The notes beneath the pieces are model-generated. The model saw only the letters and a program-made list of their open reading frames with translations. It was not told the DNA's origin and did no database searches. Of a stretch of DNA of 64,000 bases, positions 1 to 8,987 are shown one piece after another. The position numbers were made by a program, and so were the translations under genes. The number at the start of each line of letters is the position of its first letter. Position 1 is the stretch's first letter. Where the stretch lies: assembly GCA_030625885.1 (NCBI GenBank), contig DAOUPZ010000013.1:1-64000 (forward strand), written 5' to 3'. The stretch comes from Clostridia bacterium (GTDB lineage: Bacteria; Bacillota; DAOUPZ01).

Positions 1-873
1 ATAGAAGTTTATGGGAATAGCGACTTGGTTGCAGGGGTAGCAGGGTTAACAAATGTTAAAGCAGTTTCAGCGATATGTTGTGGATCTAGTGTATGTATCT
101 TAAAAGAAGATGGTACGCTGCTCGGTTTAGGTAAGGATGAAGAACAGAATAATATCCCGGCAGGTCTTAATGTATTGAGCCTGGCAAGTAGTAATGCTGC
201 TTTAAGCAATCTGGCAGTAGCGGGTTATGATTTAGATACCTCATTTGATGGTGCTGATATGTCTTACACGGTGAATGTACCGAATGCCGTAACAAGCGTG
301 GATATAACAGCAACAGCAGCAGACGAAAGTGCAGCGCTGAAGATTAACGGTATAGCACCAAGCAGCGGTGCAGCACAAACAGTAGAAGGCCTTAATGTTG
401 GCGCTAATGCGATTGATATTGAAGTAACAGCAGAAGACGGCACGACAGTTAATACATATACCATTACGATTAACCGGGAAGACAGCATACCTGCTCCAAC
501 GTATGATTTCAATATCAGTAGTGTTAAATTGCTGAATCCGGCAAATGAAGAAATCACCAGTGTTTCAGCGCAAGGCGGCTATCGTATTAAAGCTGAGGTA
601 CAAAATAACAGCGGTGATGCTCAGAATGCACTGGTTATTATTCAGGTTCGTAATGGTAGCGGCGCAACAGATACAGGCGGTGGCTATGTTCTGAATAGTA
701 CGGGGAATGAAAGTACAGTTCCTTTGACAGGCTGGACGGTCAGTTCCGATCTAACGCTTCCGAATAATTTAAGCGGTACCGCGTATGTTGATGTTTTTGT
801 ATGGGATGGTTGGAGTGTACAAGCACCTCTAGCATCAGCATCACAGACATTAAGTTTTGATATTGTTGAATAA
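1..873 (+). CDS. RCC1-repeat / cadherin-like exported protein, 3' part (5' end outside window)
   Basis: The reading frame is open from base 1, so this is the C-terminal 290 residues of a longer protein; an internal start near base 25 is not needed. The first residues (VYGNSDLVAG, then KEDGTLLGLGKDEEQNNIPAGLN) are the end of an RCC1-type beta-propeller repeat like those of the gene at 4237. Next comes a cadherin-like beta-sandwich segment (LSNLAVAGYDLDTSF ... NTYTITINR, about residues 65-155). The last ~120 residues (from YDFNISSVKLL to LSFDIVE) form a module found again at the C-termini of the genes at 978 and 4237. Probably secreted or surface-exposed, by analogy with its neighbours; the signal peptide would lie upstream of the window. 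Function unknown. Confidence 0.8.
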   Translation: MEVYGNSDLVAGVAGLTNVKAVSAICCGSSVCILKEDGTLLGLGKDEEQNNIPAGLNVLSLASSNAALSNLAVAGYDLDTSFDGADMSYTVNVPNAVTSVDITATAADESAALKINGIAPSSGAAQTVEGLNVGANAIDIEVTAEDGTTVNTYTITINREDSIPAPTYDFNISSVKLLNPANEEITSVSAQGGYRIKAEVQNNSGDAQNALVIIQVRNGSGATDTGGGYVLNSTGNESTVPLTGWTVSSDLTLPNNLSGTAYVDVFVWDGWSVQAPLASASQTLSFDIVE

Positions 874-915
874 AAGCGTTGTGAAGATGTATTGGTAAAG
901 CTATTAAGAAGATAT

Positions 916-955
916 TTAAACAAAATGCAAAGCATTAGCTTTGCATTTTGTTTAA
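916..955 (+). terminator. Perfect 18-bp hairpin between surface-protein genes
   Basis: Stem TTAAACAAAATGCAAAGC, loop ATTA, then the exact complement. It sits 43 bases after the stop codon of the first gene and 22 bases before the start of the next. There is no long T tract after it, although the stem itself ends T-rich (TTTTGTTTAA), so it may act as a bidirectional terminator or a processing/stability hairpin. Confidence 0.6.
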
Positions 956-977
956 GGTTCAGGAAGGAGAATAGAAA

Positions 978-2609
978 ATGGATGTCCTTAGGAAACTGAA
1001 CTTTAAAAAAACATTCGTTTGCTTGCTGGTTGCTGCCATGAGTACCCTTTTATGGAGCATGATGATACAGCAACCAGTCTATGCTGAAGGGGAAACGATT
1101 GTTTTAACGGTAACCGGTGACGGGGTTGAGAAAACGGTGGAATTTACGCTGTCAGATTTGCAGCAATTGACACAAGTCACCCAAACCTATTCTGCCTATA
1201 ATGGGTTTCCTGCCTGGAAAACATTTACAGACATGACCGGACCCAGTTTAAAGAGTCTTTTGGATCAAGCCGGGTTAAAAGACGAGGCCACGTTGATAAC
1301 CATAAAAGGGAGTGACGGATATCAAATTACCTTTACCAGACAACAATTATTAGAGCAGCCACGTTATTATTTTCCGCATGGCAATGAGGATAACTCACAG
1401 GAAGATAAAGTACCCGTGGAACCTGTATTGGCTTTGAATGCTTCAGAGGGATTACTGGTGTTTGGACAAGCGGCGCCTCAGGAAGAAACCAATGAATCGT
1501 TTGTTAAGAAGATGTGTTTGGGGGGAAAGATTGAAGTCGGAACAGCCGCATTAGAACAATGGGAACCGCCGACAGCTGATCCTACGGGGGGCTCAAAAGC
1601 GGCAGGCACCCAGGTAACGCTGACAAACCAAGATAGAAACAGTTTTATTTATTATACGCTGGATGGCAGTGAGCCATCCGTTTGCAGCTTCCTATACAAT
1701 ATCAGTGAGTTTAAAGAAAATAAACCGATTGACATTAATGAAGATGTAACCCTTAAAGCGCGAACCATTGGTTTTGGTAAGCTGGATAGCGAAGTTGTTA
1801 GTTATGAATATACGATAGACCAAACTGTATTTACCATTGAAGGCGCCGGGTGGACTGAGCCGATGCGTTATACAATGGAGGCCATAAAAAACATGACAGA
1901 TGTTGAGAGAGATTATGTCTATTATCATGAAGGCAATCCGACGGCGATAAAAGGTAAGGGCGTGCTCTTAAGCACCTTGCTTGATGAGCTGGGTATTCGT
2001 AATGATCAATGGGAATTTGAGTTTAAGACGATCGATGGTAATGAATATGCGACGGGGACAGTCCAGGAAATCAGAGACCAGCAGTGTATGATTGCGTATC
2101 AGATTGATGGACAGGATGTAGCGGATGTAACAGGCGACCAAGTTGTAAACTTTGAAATATTGCGTCATTTTAATGAGGGTCAATCACCGGGTAATCGATT
2201 GAAATATGTCAGTGGGATTGAGGTCATGAAGATAGAGGCGGATATAAACGTCAGTGACATCAAACTATTAAATCTTGACGCTGACCCAATCTCCACCGTA
2301 GCAGATGGTGGCGGATATTGCATTGAAGCCCAAATCGCTAATCAATCGGATACGGCGAAAAACGTTCTGATCGTGATTCAAGTCCGTAATGGGACAGGCG
2401 CAACAGCATTTAGCGGGGGAAATGTGGTGGAATGTGTAGCCATGCAAACCGTGGTAGATGTGACGGGAGATCAGGTTACGACCGAATTTACTTTGCCCGA
2501 TGATTTAAGCGGTAAGGCTTATGTCGATATTTTTCTCTGGGATAATTTTAACAGCCTGTCACCCTTAGGGACGCCCAATCATGAGCTCAGCTTTGATATT
2601 GAGGGATAA
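978..2609 (+). CDS. Exported protein: two molybdopterin-oxidoreductase-like domains, chitobiase-C-like domain, shared C-terminal module
   Basis: 543 residues from an ATG preceded by AAGGAG. Residues 1-36 are a signal peptide (KK, hydrophobic core, cleavage after QQPVYA). Residues ~38-185 (VLTVTGDGVEKTVEFTLSDL, then DMTGPSLKSLLDQAGL and a KGSDGYQITF-like strand) resemble the cofactor-free sulfite-oxidase/molybdopterin-oxidoreductase fold found in many clostridial surface proteins. Residues ~195-285 (IYYTLDGSEPSV ... LKARTIGFGKLDSEV) look like a chitobiase/hexosaminidase C-terminal (CHB_HEX_C-type) domain. A second oxidoreductase-like copy spans ~290-420, and ~422-543 is the module shared with the flanking RCC1 genes. 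A paralogue of the next gene over the N-terminal half, including the signal peptide. Role unknown; it has no visible membrane anchor or SLH domain. Confidence 0.8.
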   Translation: MDVLRKLNFKKTFVCLLVAAMSTLLWSMMIQQPVYAEGETIVLTVTGDGVEKTVEFTLSDLQQLTQVTQTYSAYNGFPAWKTFTDMTGPSLKSLLDQAGLKDEATLITIKGSDGYQITFTRQQLLEQPRYYFPHGNEDNSQEDKVPVEPVLALNASEGLLVFGQAAPQEETNESFVKKMCLGGKIEVGTAALEQWEPPTADPTGGSKAAGTQVTLTNQDRNSFIYYTLDGSEPSVCSFLYNISEFKENKPIDINEDVTLKARTIGFGKLDSEVVSYEYTIDQTVFTIEGAGWTEPMRYTMEAIKNMTDVERDYVYYHEGNPTAIKGKGVLLSTLLDELGIRNDQWEFEFKTIDGNEYATGTVQEIRDQQCMIAYQIDGQDVADVTGDQVVNFEILRHFNEGQSPGNRLKYVSGIEVMKIEADINVSDIKLLNLDADPISTVADGGGYCIEAQIANQSDTAKNVLIVIQVRNGTGATAFSGGNVVECVAMQTVVDVTGDQVTTEFTLPDDLSGKAYVDIFLWDNFNSLSPLGTPNHELSFDIEG

Positions 2610-2661
2610 ATAGGTTTGGCCTCATTCAAAACCTGGATACAGTATATAAGGAGGAGAGAAA

Positions 2662-4158
2662 GTGGACAATTTAAAAAAATACAGCTTTAAGAAACCACTG
2701 GTTTTTCTGGTCGTTTTCAGTATGATACTTTGTTCTTTGGGTATGATGACACAGCAAGCAGCCTATGCGGAAGAGGTGCCTATTGCCTTAACGGTAACCG
2801 GTGACGGCGTTGAGCAGACGATAGAATTTACGTTAGATGATTTAGAAGCACTGCAGCAGAAAACAGATACTTATGCAGGATACAATCGCTGGCCGTCTCT
2901 TAATGTGTTTGAAGATATGACGGGCCCGACGCTGCAATCTATTTTAGATACAGCCGGCTTAAAGGAAAATGCAACGTTGATTAAGTTTAAAGAAGCCGGG
3001 GACGTCTATAATTATTTTACCAAAAAAGAAATACTGGATACCCCGCGTTATTATTTCCCTAATGGCGGAGAAGGCTCGGAAAAAGCAGCGCCCAATGGGA
3101 ATGAAGCGGGTAAAGTGCGGGTAGAAACGATCATTGCTTTAAATGAAGCAGATGGCAAGCTGGTGTATGGTCAGCTGGCACCCCATGAACTGACGGTCTG
3201 CAAGAGTCTGATGTTAGAAGAAATGTGTTTGGGAGGTACCATTGAAGTCATGACCACACCGCTTGAGCAATGGGCGATGCCGGATGCTTATCCCGGTGCG
3301 GGGGTCGTCGCTCCGAATGCGGAAGTCAACCTGCAGTATCAGGAGGGGCTGCCCCAAAGTGCCATTGTCTATTATACGTTGGACGGGAGTGAACCGACGG
3401 TAAAAAGTCAGATATTCAATATCAGTTATCCCACGTTTCAACCGGAGTTGAATGGGCCGATTGTCATTGATAAGGATCTTACGATTAAGACGCGCACGAT
3501 CGGCTATGGTAAGCTGGACAGCGAGGTGGCTACCTATCAATATACCATTCAAAGCGGTCAAACGAACAACCAGCCCGGTACAACATTTAGCGATATTGAG
3601 AACAACTGGGCCAAAGCAGATATTGAATTATTGGCTTCCAAGCATTTTATTAAGGGAAAAAGTGAAACCACATTTGCACCCAACAGCAATATAACACGGG
3701 CTGAATTTGCCGCGCTGCTGGTTAGAGCTTTAGGGTTGGAAGAAGGGGTATTGCAAGCAGGCCAGTTTAAAGATGTCAGCGGTTCGGAATGGTATGCAGG
3801 TAGTGTGGCAGCGGCAACGGGTAAAAATATCATTAAAGGCGATGATAACAATTGTTTCAAGCCCAATGATAACATCACCCGTCAGGAAATGGCGGTAATG
3901 ATTGCCCGGGCAGCACGTGTCGCGGGGAAAGAGAAAACGTTGTCCATCAGCGAGCAAGAACAGCAGCTGACTCAATTTAAAGATCGGCAAGCCATTCCTG
4001 CCTGGGCGGAAAAAGAAGTGGCCTTAGTAGCAAATGCAGGCATTATCCAGGGGATGCCAAGCGGTGATTTTTCCCCGCAAATGGTGGCCAATCGGGCGCA
4101 AAGTGCGGTGATGTTGAAACGTTTTTTGATGAATCTTAATTTAATAACCATTGATTAA
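2662..4158 (+). CDS. SLH-anchored paralogue of the preceding exported protein
   Basis: 498 residues from a GTG with AAGGAGGAG upstream, 52 bases after the previous gene. Signal peptide at ~1-36 (ends QQAAYA). One oxidoreductase-like domain (~40-200; LTVTGDGVEQTIEFTLDDL, DMTGPTLQSILDTAGLKENA) and one chitobiase-C-like domain (~205-300; IVYYTLDGSEPTV, IKTRTIGYGKLDSEV) match the previous protein closely. The second half of that protein is replaced here by three S-layer homology repeats (~312-498; FSDIENNWAKADIELLASK, FKDVSGSEWYAGSVAAATG, FKDRQAIPAWAEKEVALVA), which by family knowledge bind pyruvylated secondary cell-wall polymer. It probably provides the wall anchor for this surface-protein group. 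What it binds is unknown. Confidence 0.87.
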   Translation: MDNLKKYSFKKPLVFLVVFSMILCSLGMMTQQAAYAEEVPIALTVTGDGVEQTIEFTLDDLEALQQKTDTYAGYNRWPSLNVFEDMTGPTLQSILDTAGLKENATLIKFKEAGDVYNYFTKKEILDTPRYYFPNGGEGSEKAAPNGNEAGKVRVETIIALNEADGKLVYGQLAPHELTVCKSLMLEEMCLGGTIEVMTTPLEQWAMPDAYPGAGVVAPNAEVNLQYQEGLPQSAIVYYTLDGSEPTVKSQIFNISYPTFQPELNGPIVIDKDLTIKTRTIGYGKLDSEVATYQYTIQSGQTNNQPGTTFSDIENNWAKADIELLASKHFIKGKSETTFAPNSNITRAEFAALLVRALGLEEGVLQAGQFKDVSGSEWYAGSVAAATGKNIIKGDDNNCFKPNDNITRQEMAVMIARAARVAGKEKTLSISEQEQQLTQFKDRQAIPAWAEKEVALVANAGIIQGMPSGDFSPQMVANRAQSAVMLKRFLMNLNLITID

Positions 4159-4236
4159 TAGAGAACATGAGAAAGAAAGAGGAGCGGTTTTTGTGGGTAA
4201 CCATAAGTGAAAGAAAGGAAGGAAGGTGTGATTGAT

Positions 4237-7200
4237 ATGAAAAAAATATGGTCAATCATCATCTGTTTTGCCATGCTGTTCAGCTATTTGCCGACAGGTT
4301 GGGCGGAAGAGGCCGTTGTTTCCGGTGATGCGGATAGCGTTCTGCCGCAGACTCCGGCGGCTTATGCTGCAAGCGATTATGTTTTAAAGGCGGCCCGGAT
4401 TGCGGTCGGTACCTATCATACCGCTGTTGTCATGCAGGACGGGACGGTGGAGACCTGGGGCGATAATAGTTACGGACAGCTGGAAGTACCGGCAGGGTTG
4501 AAAGATGTCAAGGCGGTGGCCGCAAGCGGTCGGCATACGCTGGCCTTGAAAGCGGACGGTACCCTTGTTGCTTGGGGCGACAATAGCTCTGGTTACTGCG
4601 ATATACCCGCTGAACTGGATGGCGTAAAAGTAAAAGCTATTGACGCGTCTGCGGCGCTTACCGAGAACGGTTCAGTTGTGCTGTGGGGAGGAAGAGAAGA
4701 AATGTGTACCGTCCCCGACAGTTTAAGCGGCAAGGTTGTCGCAGCCATTTCCGTTGGGAGTAATCATGTATTGGTTTTGACGGAAGATAGGGAGGTGATC
4801 GCCTGGGGGAGTAATTATTACCAGCAGTGTGATGTGCCTGAGGGGTTAAATGGTCATGTGGTGGCCATTGTGGCAGGAAATTGTAGTTCTTTTGCCCTAA
4901 AAGATGACGGCACGGTGACCGCCTGGGGCAGAAATAGTTCCGGAGAGTGTGAAGTCCCAGAAGATCTGGATCATGTCGCAGCGCTATCCAATGGTCCGAG
5001 GGCTTTAAAAGCGGATGGGACGGTGGTTGTTTGGGGCAGTAGCAATCGATATGGTCAGCAAGATATACCGACCGGGCTGGATCATGTAGAAGTGCTGGCG
5101 ACGGAAAATGGTGCCTGCTATGCCGTTCAGGAAGACGGGACGCTTGCAGCCTGGGGCAACAATAGATACGGCCAGTGTGACATTCCGGAAGGGCTTAATC
5201 TTGCCAGTACGGTGGGTATCAACAACAAGCTCTGCGGTCTTGAAATAGCGGGCTGTGACCTCTATCCTGCTTTCAGCAGTACGGAGCCGGAGTATGTCGT
5301 GGATGTTGCACCTGATGTTGAGACAGTCACCCTTACGGCGCAGCTTTACAGCAGTAAAGCACAGTTGGTGGTCAATGGTGAGGCGGCAACTGCTGGAACG
5401 CCTGTTGTTATCAGTAATCTGGAAGCGGGAGATAATCCCACCGCAATCAAGGTGACTTCAGAGTACGGCAGTGAGCGGACCTATACGGTTCATATCAAAC
5501 GCGTTAGCGCGGACTATACTCTGCCGCAGACGCCTGCAGCCTATCAGGCCAGCGATAATGCGCAGTATGCTCGCCGGTTGGCAACAGGCAGTCAGCACAG
5601 CCTGGTCATAAAAAAAGATGGGACGGTCGTGGCCTGGGGGAATGGTTCAGATGGTAGATGCAATATGCCCTTGGGTTTAAATCAGGTGACCGCGGTAGCG
5701 GCTGGCGGGAATCATAGCCTGGCCTTAAAGGAAGACGGTACGGTCGTTGCCTGGGGAAATAATAGCCAGGGACAGTGTGATGTACCGGCAGGGTTAAGCG
5801 ATGTGGTTGATATAGTGGCTGCCGGTAGAATGTCAGCTGCTTTGAATAAAGATGGCAAGATTGTGATCTGGGGTGAAGATAATTATAACCTGCAGGCGGG
5901 AATGCCAGAAGATTTGCAGGGAGAATCCAGCGATGTTGTCGATATAGCATGCAGTGGTTCTCATATGCTGGCTTTAAAGGTGGATGGTACGGTGGCTGCC
6001 TGGGGGTATAACAGCGGAGCCCAATGCGATGTACCTGCCGGGTTAAATCATGTCGTCGCTATTGCTGCCGGTCACTATCATAGTATGGCCCTTAAAGCGG
6101 ATGGTACGTTGGTGACTTGGGGCAAGATTTCTTATGGTAGTGATGATTTTGAGCTTCCAGCTCCGTTGCATTATGTCAGGGCCATTGCCACCGGTAATCA
6201 TCATGGCGCTGCCTTAAAATGGGATGGTAGTCTGGTTGTTTGGGGAGAGGACGAGGATTTGAATGTGATCTCTGAACGGGACGATATTCTGGCAGTGAGC
6301 AGTGATTATGATCATTTGCTGGCGCTGCATGGGGATGGTACGGTCACTGCCTGGGGAGATAATTCTAATGGGCCGTGTGATGTACAGCAGGGGCTTAATC
6401 TTTTTGCACATGAGGTACCTTACATGGGACTGGGACCTGATATTCCGCAGACGCCCTCAGAATATGCTGATAGTGATTATGCAAAAATTGCATCAAAGAT
6501 TGTAACCGGATCAGTATGTTTAGGCGTTTTAAATGGGGATGGTACAGTCAAAGCCTGGGGGTTAAATAACTTTGGCCAGTGTAATGTGCCGGCGGATTTA
6601 AACCATGTCGTTGTATTATCGGCTTGTGGCTATAATATGATGGCCTTAAAAGAGGACGGCACGGTTGTTGTGTGGGAGGATAATATATTCGATCAGTGCA
6701 ATGTTCCGGAAGATTTAAGCCATGTAACGAAAGTAGCAGCAGGTTTACAGTTTTGTCTGGCCTTAAAAGAGGATGGAACGGTCGCGGCCTGGGGGCACAA
6801 CGATAAAGGGCAGTGTGATGTTCCCCGGGACTTAAGTGGTGTAACGGCGATTAGTGCAGGAAATTATCATAATTTAGCCATAAAGGTGGATGGTACGGAT
6901 AGTACGGTTGTGGCCTGGGGCAGTAATGATGAGGGCCAATGCGATGTCCCGGAAGGCTTAAATCATGTAGCAACTATTTATGCCGGATTTAATTATTCCC
7001 TGGCCTTAAAAGAGGACGGGACGGTTGCGGCCTGGGGTAATAATGATAAGGGGCAATGCGACGTGCCGCAAGATTTACATGATGTGGTAGATATATCTGT
7101 AGATGGCGGCAGTTGGGCAGCATTGAAAGCCAATGGGACGGTGGTTGTATGTGGGAGTAATTATATGGGCATACGTAATGTACCCGTGGGCTTACATGAT

Positions 7201-7812
7201 GTGGTTGCCATAGCTTCCGGGGGGGCTGTTTTAGCCCTGAAGGCCGACGGTACGGTTACCGCCTGGGGTGCTAATTTTGGAGGACAGTTAGATGAAGTGA
7301 GAAGGGAAGAGAATGTCCGGGCCGTATTTAAAGAGGGAGAAAATTCTGTGCTGGTCCAGGCGGATGGTACGGTGAAGGTCTTTGGAAATAATTCGCGAGG
7401 GCAATGTGATGTGCCCGACGGGATTAATCTGCTGGGCGGTCATTATTTTACCATTGATGATGTTAAATTACTCGATTCCCTGGGCAATGAGATAACGGCG
7501 GTGTCCGGGCAAGGGGGGTACCGAATTGAAACGCAGTTAAAAAGCCAGCATTTCAGTCCGCAGAATGCACTGGTCATCATCCAGGTGCGCAGCGGGACAG
7601 GCGCTGGTGCTATCAGCGGGGGACAGGTGCTGTCATGTATCGGGCTAGAAAGACAGATTGCTGTTGACGGTGATGTGATTGCGGCCGACTTTACCTTGCC
7701 GAGTAATCTTAACGGCACCGCTTATGTCGATGTTTTTGTATGGGACGGTTGGGATACCATGGTGCCGCGTGCGGCAAGCAATCAGTCCTTGAGTTTTACC
7801 GTAACGGAATAA
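4237..7812 (+). CDS. Large exported RCC1-repeat protein with shared C-terminal module
   Basis: 1191 residues. The chosen ATG (MKKIWSIII) is 8-9 bases from GGAAGGTG and opens directly on a signal peptide ending near PTGWA; an upstream in-frame GTG at 4207 would spoil the signal. Roughly twenty RCC1-type repeats (variations on ALKADGTVVAWGDNSYGQCDVPAGL) fall into three blocks, each opened by a linker of the form PQTPxxYxxSD (residues ~38, ~438, ~750). A cadherin-like beta-sandwich separates blocks one and two (~345-430). The last ~115 residues are the module shared with the genes at 1 and 978. The blocks suggest beta-propellers, so an adhesion or binding role outside the cell is likely; no catalytic motif is visible. 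Confidence 0.85.
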   Translation: MKKIWSIIICFAMLFSYLPTGWAEEAVVSGDADSVLPQTPAAYAASDYVLKAARIAVGTYHTAVVMQDGTVETWGDNSYGQLEVPAGLKDVKAVAASGRHTLALKADGTLVAWGDNSSGYCDIPAELDGVKVKAIDASAALTENGSVVLWGGREEMCTVPDSLSGKVVAAISVGSNHVLVLTEDREVIAWGSNYYQQCDVPEGLNGHVVAIVAGNCSSFALKDDGTVTAWGRNSSGECEVPEDLDHVAALSNGPRALKADGTVVVWGSSNRYGQQDIPTGLDHVEVLATENGACYAVQEDGTLAAWGNNRYGQCDIPEGLNLASTVGINNKLCGLEIAGCDLYPAFSSTEPEYVVDVAPDVETVTLTAQLYSSKAQLVVNGEAATAGTPVVISNLEAGDNPTAIKVTSEYGSERTYTVHIKRVSADYTLPQTPAAYQASDNAQYARRLATGSQHSLVIKKDGTVVAWGNGSDGRCNMPLGLNQVTAVAAGGNHSLALKEDGTVVAWGNNSQGQCDVPAGLSDVVDIVAAGRMSAALNKDGKIVIWGEDNYNLQAGMPEDLQGESSDVVDIACSGSHMLALKVDGTVAAWGYNSGAQCDVPAGLNHVVAIAAGHYHSMALKADGTLVTWGKISYGSDDFELPAPLHYVRAIATGNHHGAALKWDGSLVVWGEDEDLNVISERDDILAVSSDYDHLLALHGDGTVTAWGDNSNGPCDVQQGLNLFAHEVPYMGLGPDIPQTPSEYADSDYAKIASKIVTGSVCLGVLNGDGTVKAWGLNNFGQCNVPADLNHVVVLSACGYNMMALKEDGTVVVWEDNIFDQCNVPEDLSHVTKVAAGLQFCLALKEDGTVAAWGHNDKGQCDVPRDLSGVTAISAGNYHNLAIKVDGTDSTVVAWGSNDEGQCDVPEGLNHVATIYAGFNYSLALKEDGTVAAWGNNDKGQCDVPQDLHDVVDISVDGGSWAALKANGTVVVCGSNYMGIRNVPVGLHDVVAIASGGAVLALKADGTVTAWGANFGGQLDEVRREENVRAVFKEGENSVLVQADGTVKVFGNNSRGQCDVPDGINLLGGHYFTIDDVKLLDSLGNEITAVSGQGGYRIETQLKSQHFSPQNALVIIQVRSGTGAGAISGGQVLSCIGLERQIAVDGDVIAADFTLPSNLNGTAYVDVFVWDGWDTMVPRAASNQSLSFTVTE

Positions 7813-7837
7813 ATATATGAGGAGATGTTCGTTAACC

Positions 7838-8626
7838 ATGGAAGATATTCATATTGAACCGATAGGTGAAGTGATTTCTGAAGTTGAGGATGTCAATGAA
7901 ATGCCCCTCAATGGGAATACCTGTATTGTTAAAATTAAGCCGGAATATGTGCCGGCCTTGCTTCGTATTGAAGAGAATTCTCATATTTGGATATTATGCT
8001 GGTTTCATAAAGCAAGACGGGATACGTTACAGGTTACGCCTTTAAAAGTCAATCCCAATTTACCCAAGTACGGGGTATTTGCAGTCCGGGCCTTTATGCG
8101 TCCCAATCCGATTGCACTGACACTGGTAAAACTCATCAAGGTAGAAAATGGTTTGTTGTACGTTGAGGGGATGGATGCTATTGTTGGAACGCCTGTCCTG
8201 GATATCAAACCTTATTATGAGCGGGAGATCATTTTTTCAGCTCGTACCAGTTATCTTAAATTTGATGATGATGATAAGCGCTTGAACTGGCATCGTAAGA
8301 CAGCATATGATCATACTCAAAAAGAGGGCCTGGCTTTGGAGATGGGTGTGAGGATGGCGATGCTGGCGGAAGATCGTTTTGGGCAGCTGCAAGACGAGAC
8401 GCTGACACTAAAGGTCGAAGGATCGGGTGAATTGGCAGATACGTTGCAGGGAATAACACGGGCTCGCTTTTCAAATCCACCCCGTTTTACTTTTGCAGAA
8501 CAGGCGGGGGCCAAGGTGACCTTTATGAAGCAGGGGGAACAATTGGTCATTCAGGCAAGACGGGATTTTACAGTAGATGAATTGAAACAGTTATCATGTG
8601 AAGCGCTTTTTATAGTTACAAGATAG
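7838..8626 (+). CDS. trmO: TsaA/TrmO-type tRNA (t6A37) N6-methyltransferase with C-terminal extension
   Basis: About 262 residues. Residues ~1-135 (IEPIGEV..., HIWILCWFHKARRD, YGVFAVRAFMRPNPIALTLVKL, GMDAIVGTPVLDIKPY) are the TsaA/YaeB fold that in TrmO transfers methyl from S-adenosylmethionine to N6-threonylcarbamoyladenosine at tRNA position 37. The rest (~150-262) is not part of minimal TrmO. It contains KEGLALEMGVRMAMLAEDRFG, which recalls the helical part of FmdE-like domains but lacks their cysteines. The start is uncertain: ATG 7838 has AGGAG 13 bases upstream, ATG 7817 (+7 residues) lacks a Shine-Dalgarno sequence. It follows the RCC1 gene by 25 bases and may be co-transcribed with it. 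Confidence 0.8.
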   Translation: MEDIHIEPIGEVISEVEDVNEMPLNGNTCIVKIKPEYVPALLRIEENSHIWILCWFHKARRDTLQVTPLKVNPNLPKYGVFAVRAFMRPNPIALTLVKLIKVENGLLYVEGMDAIVGTPVLDIKPYYEREIIFSARTSYLKFDDDDKRLNWHRKTAYDHTQKEGLALEMGVRMAMLAEDRFGQLQDETLTLKVEGSGELADTLQGITRARFSNPPRFTFAEQAGAKVTFMKQGEQLVIQARRDFTVDELKQLSCEALFIVTR

Positions 8627-8987
8627 AAGGAAGATCGCTCACTGTGTTCGCTGAATGAGGAACGAGCGTTCCCTTTGGTCACTGAACGAGGAAAGATTAA
8701 AAGATAAAAGATGGCTGAAGGTTGAAGGTTGAAGGCTCAAGGATAAAAGCAAAAAGCTAAAAATTAATGCATAACTTTCAGTTGTCCACTGCGCAAAAGT
8801 GGGGACAGTCCCCGCTTTCGCGCTAACTTTCAGCTTTAACCCTCATTAATTCCTTAATCTTTTACTTCCAACTTTCCAACTTTCTACTTTCTCCTAAAAA
8901 AAAATAGCTATAGCTATTTTTTTTTATAAAATACAGGAATTTTTTCCCCTTTGTTGAAATATTTATGAAGAAGAGGGGGAAGATAAA
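8627..8987. repeat. Intergenic repeat patch: GAACGA-type words, REP-B palindrome (8788-8826), palindromic terminator (8896-8925)
   Basis: No gene seen. The first ~150 bases are reiterated short words (CGCTCACTGTGTTCGCTGAA, GAACGAGGAA, AAGATTAAAAGAT) that recur in other gaps. 8788-8826 is an interrupted palindrome (ACTGCGCAAAAG TGGGGACAGTCCCCGC TTTCGCGC) also present at 10919 and, in half, at 24155. 8896-8925 is a perfect 30-base palindrome, A9-TAGCTA/TAGCTA-T9, able to act as a terminator on either strand. Confidence 0.7.
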
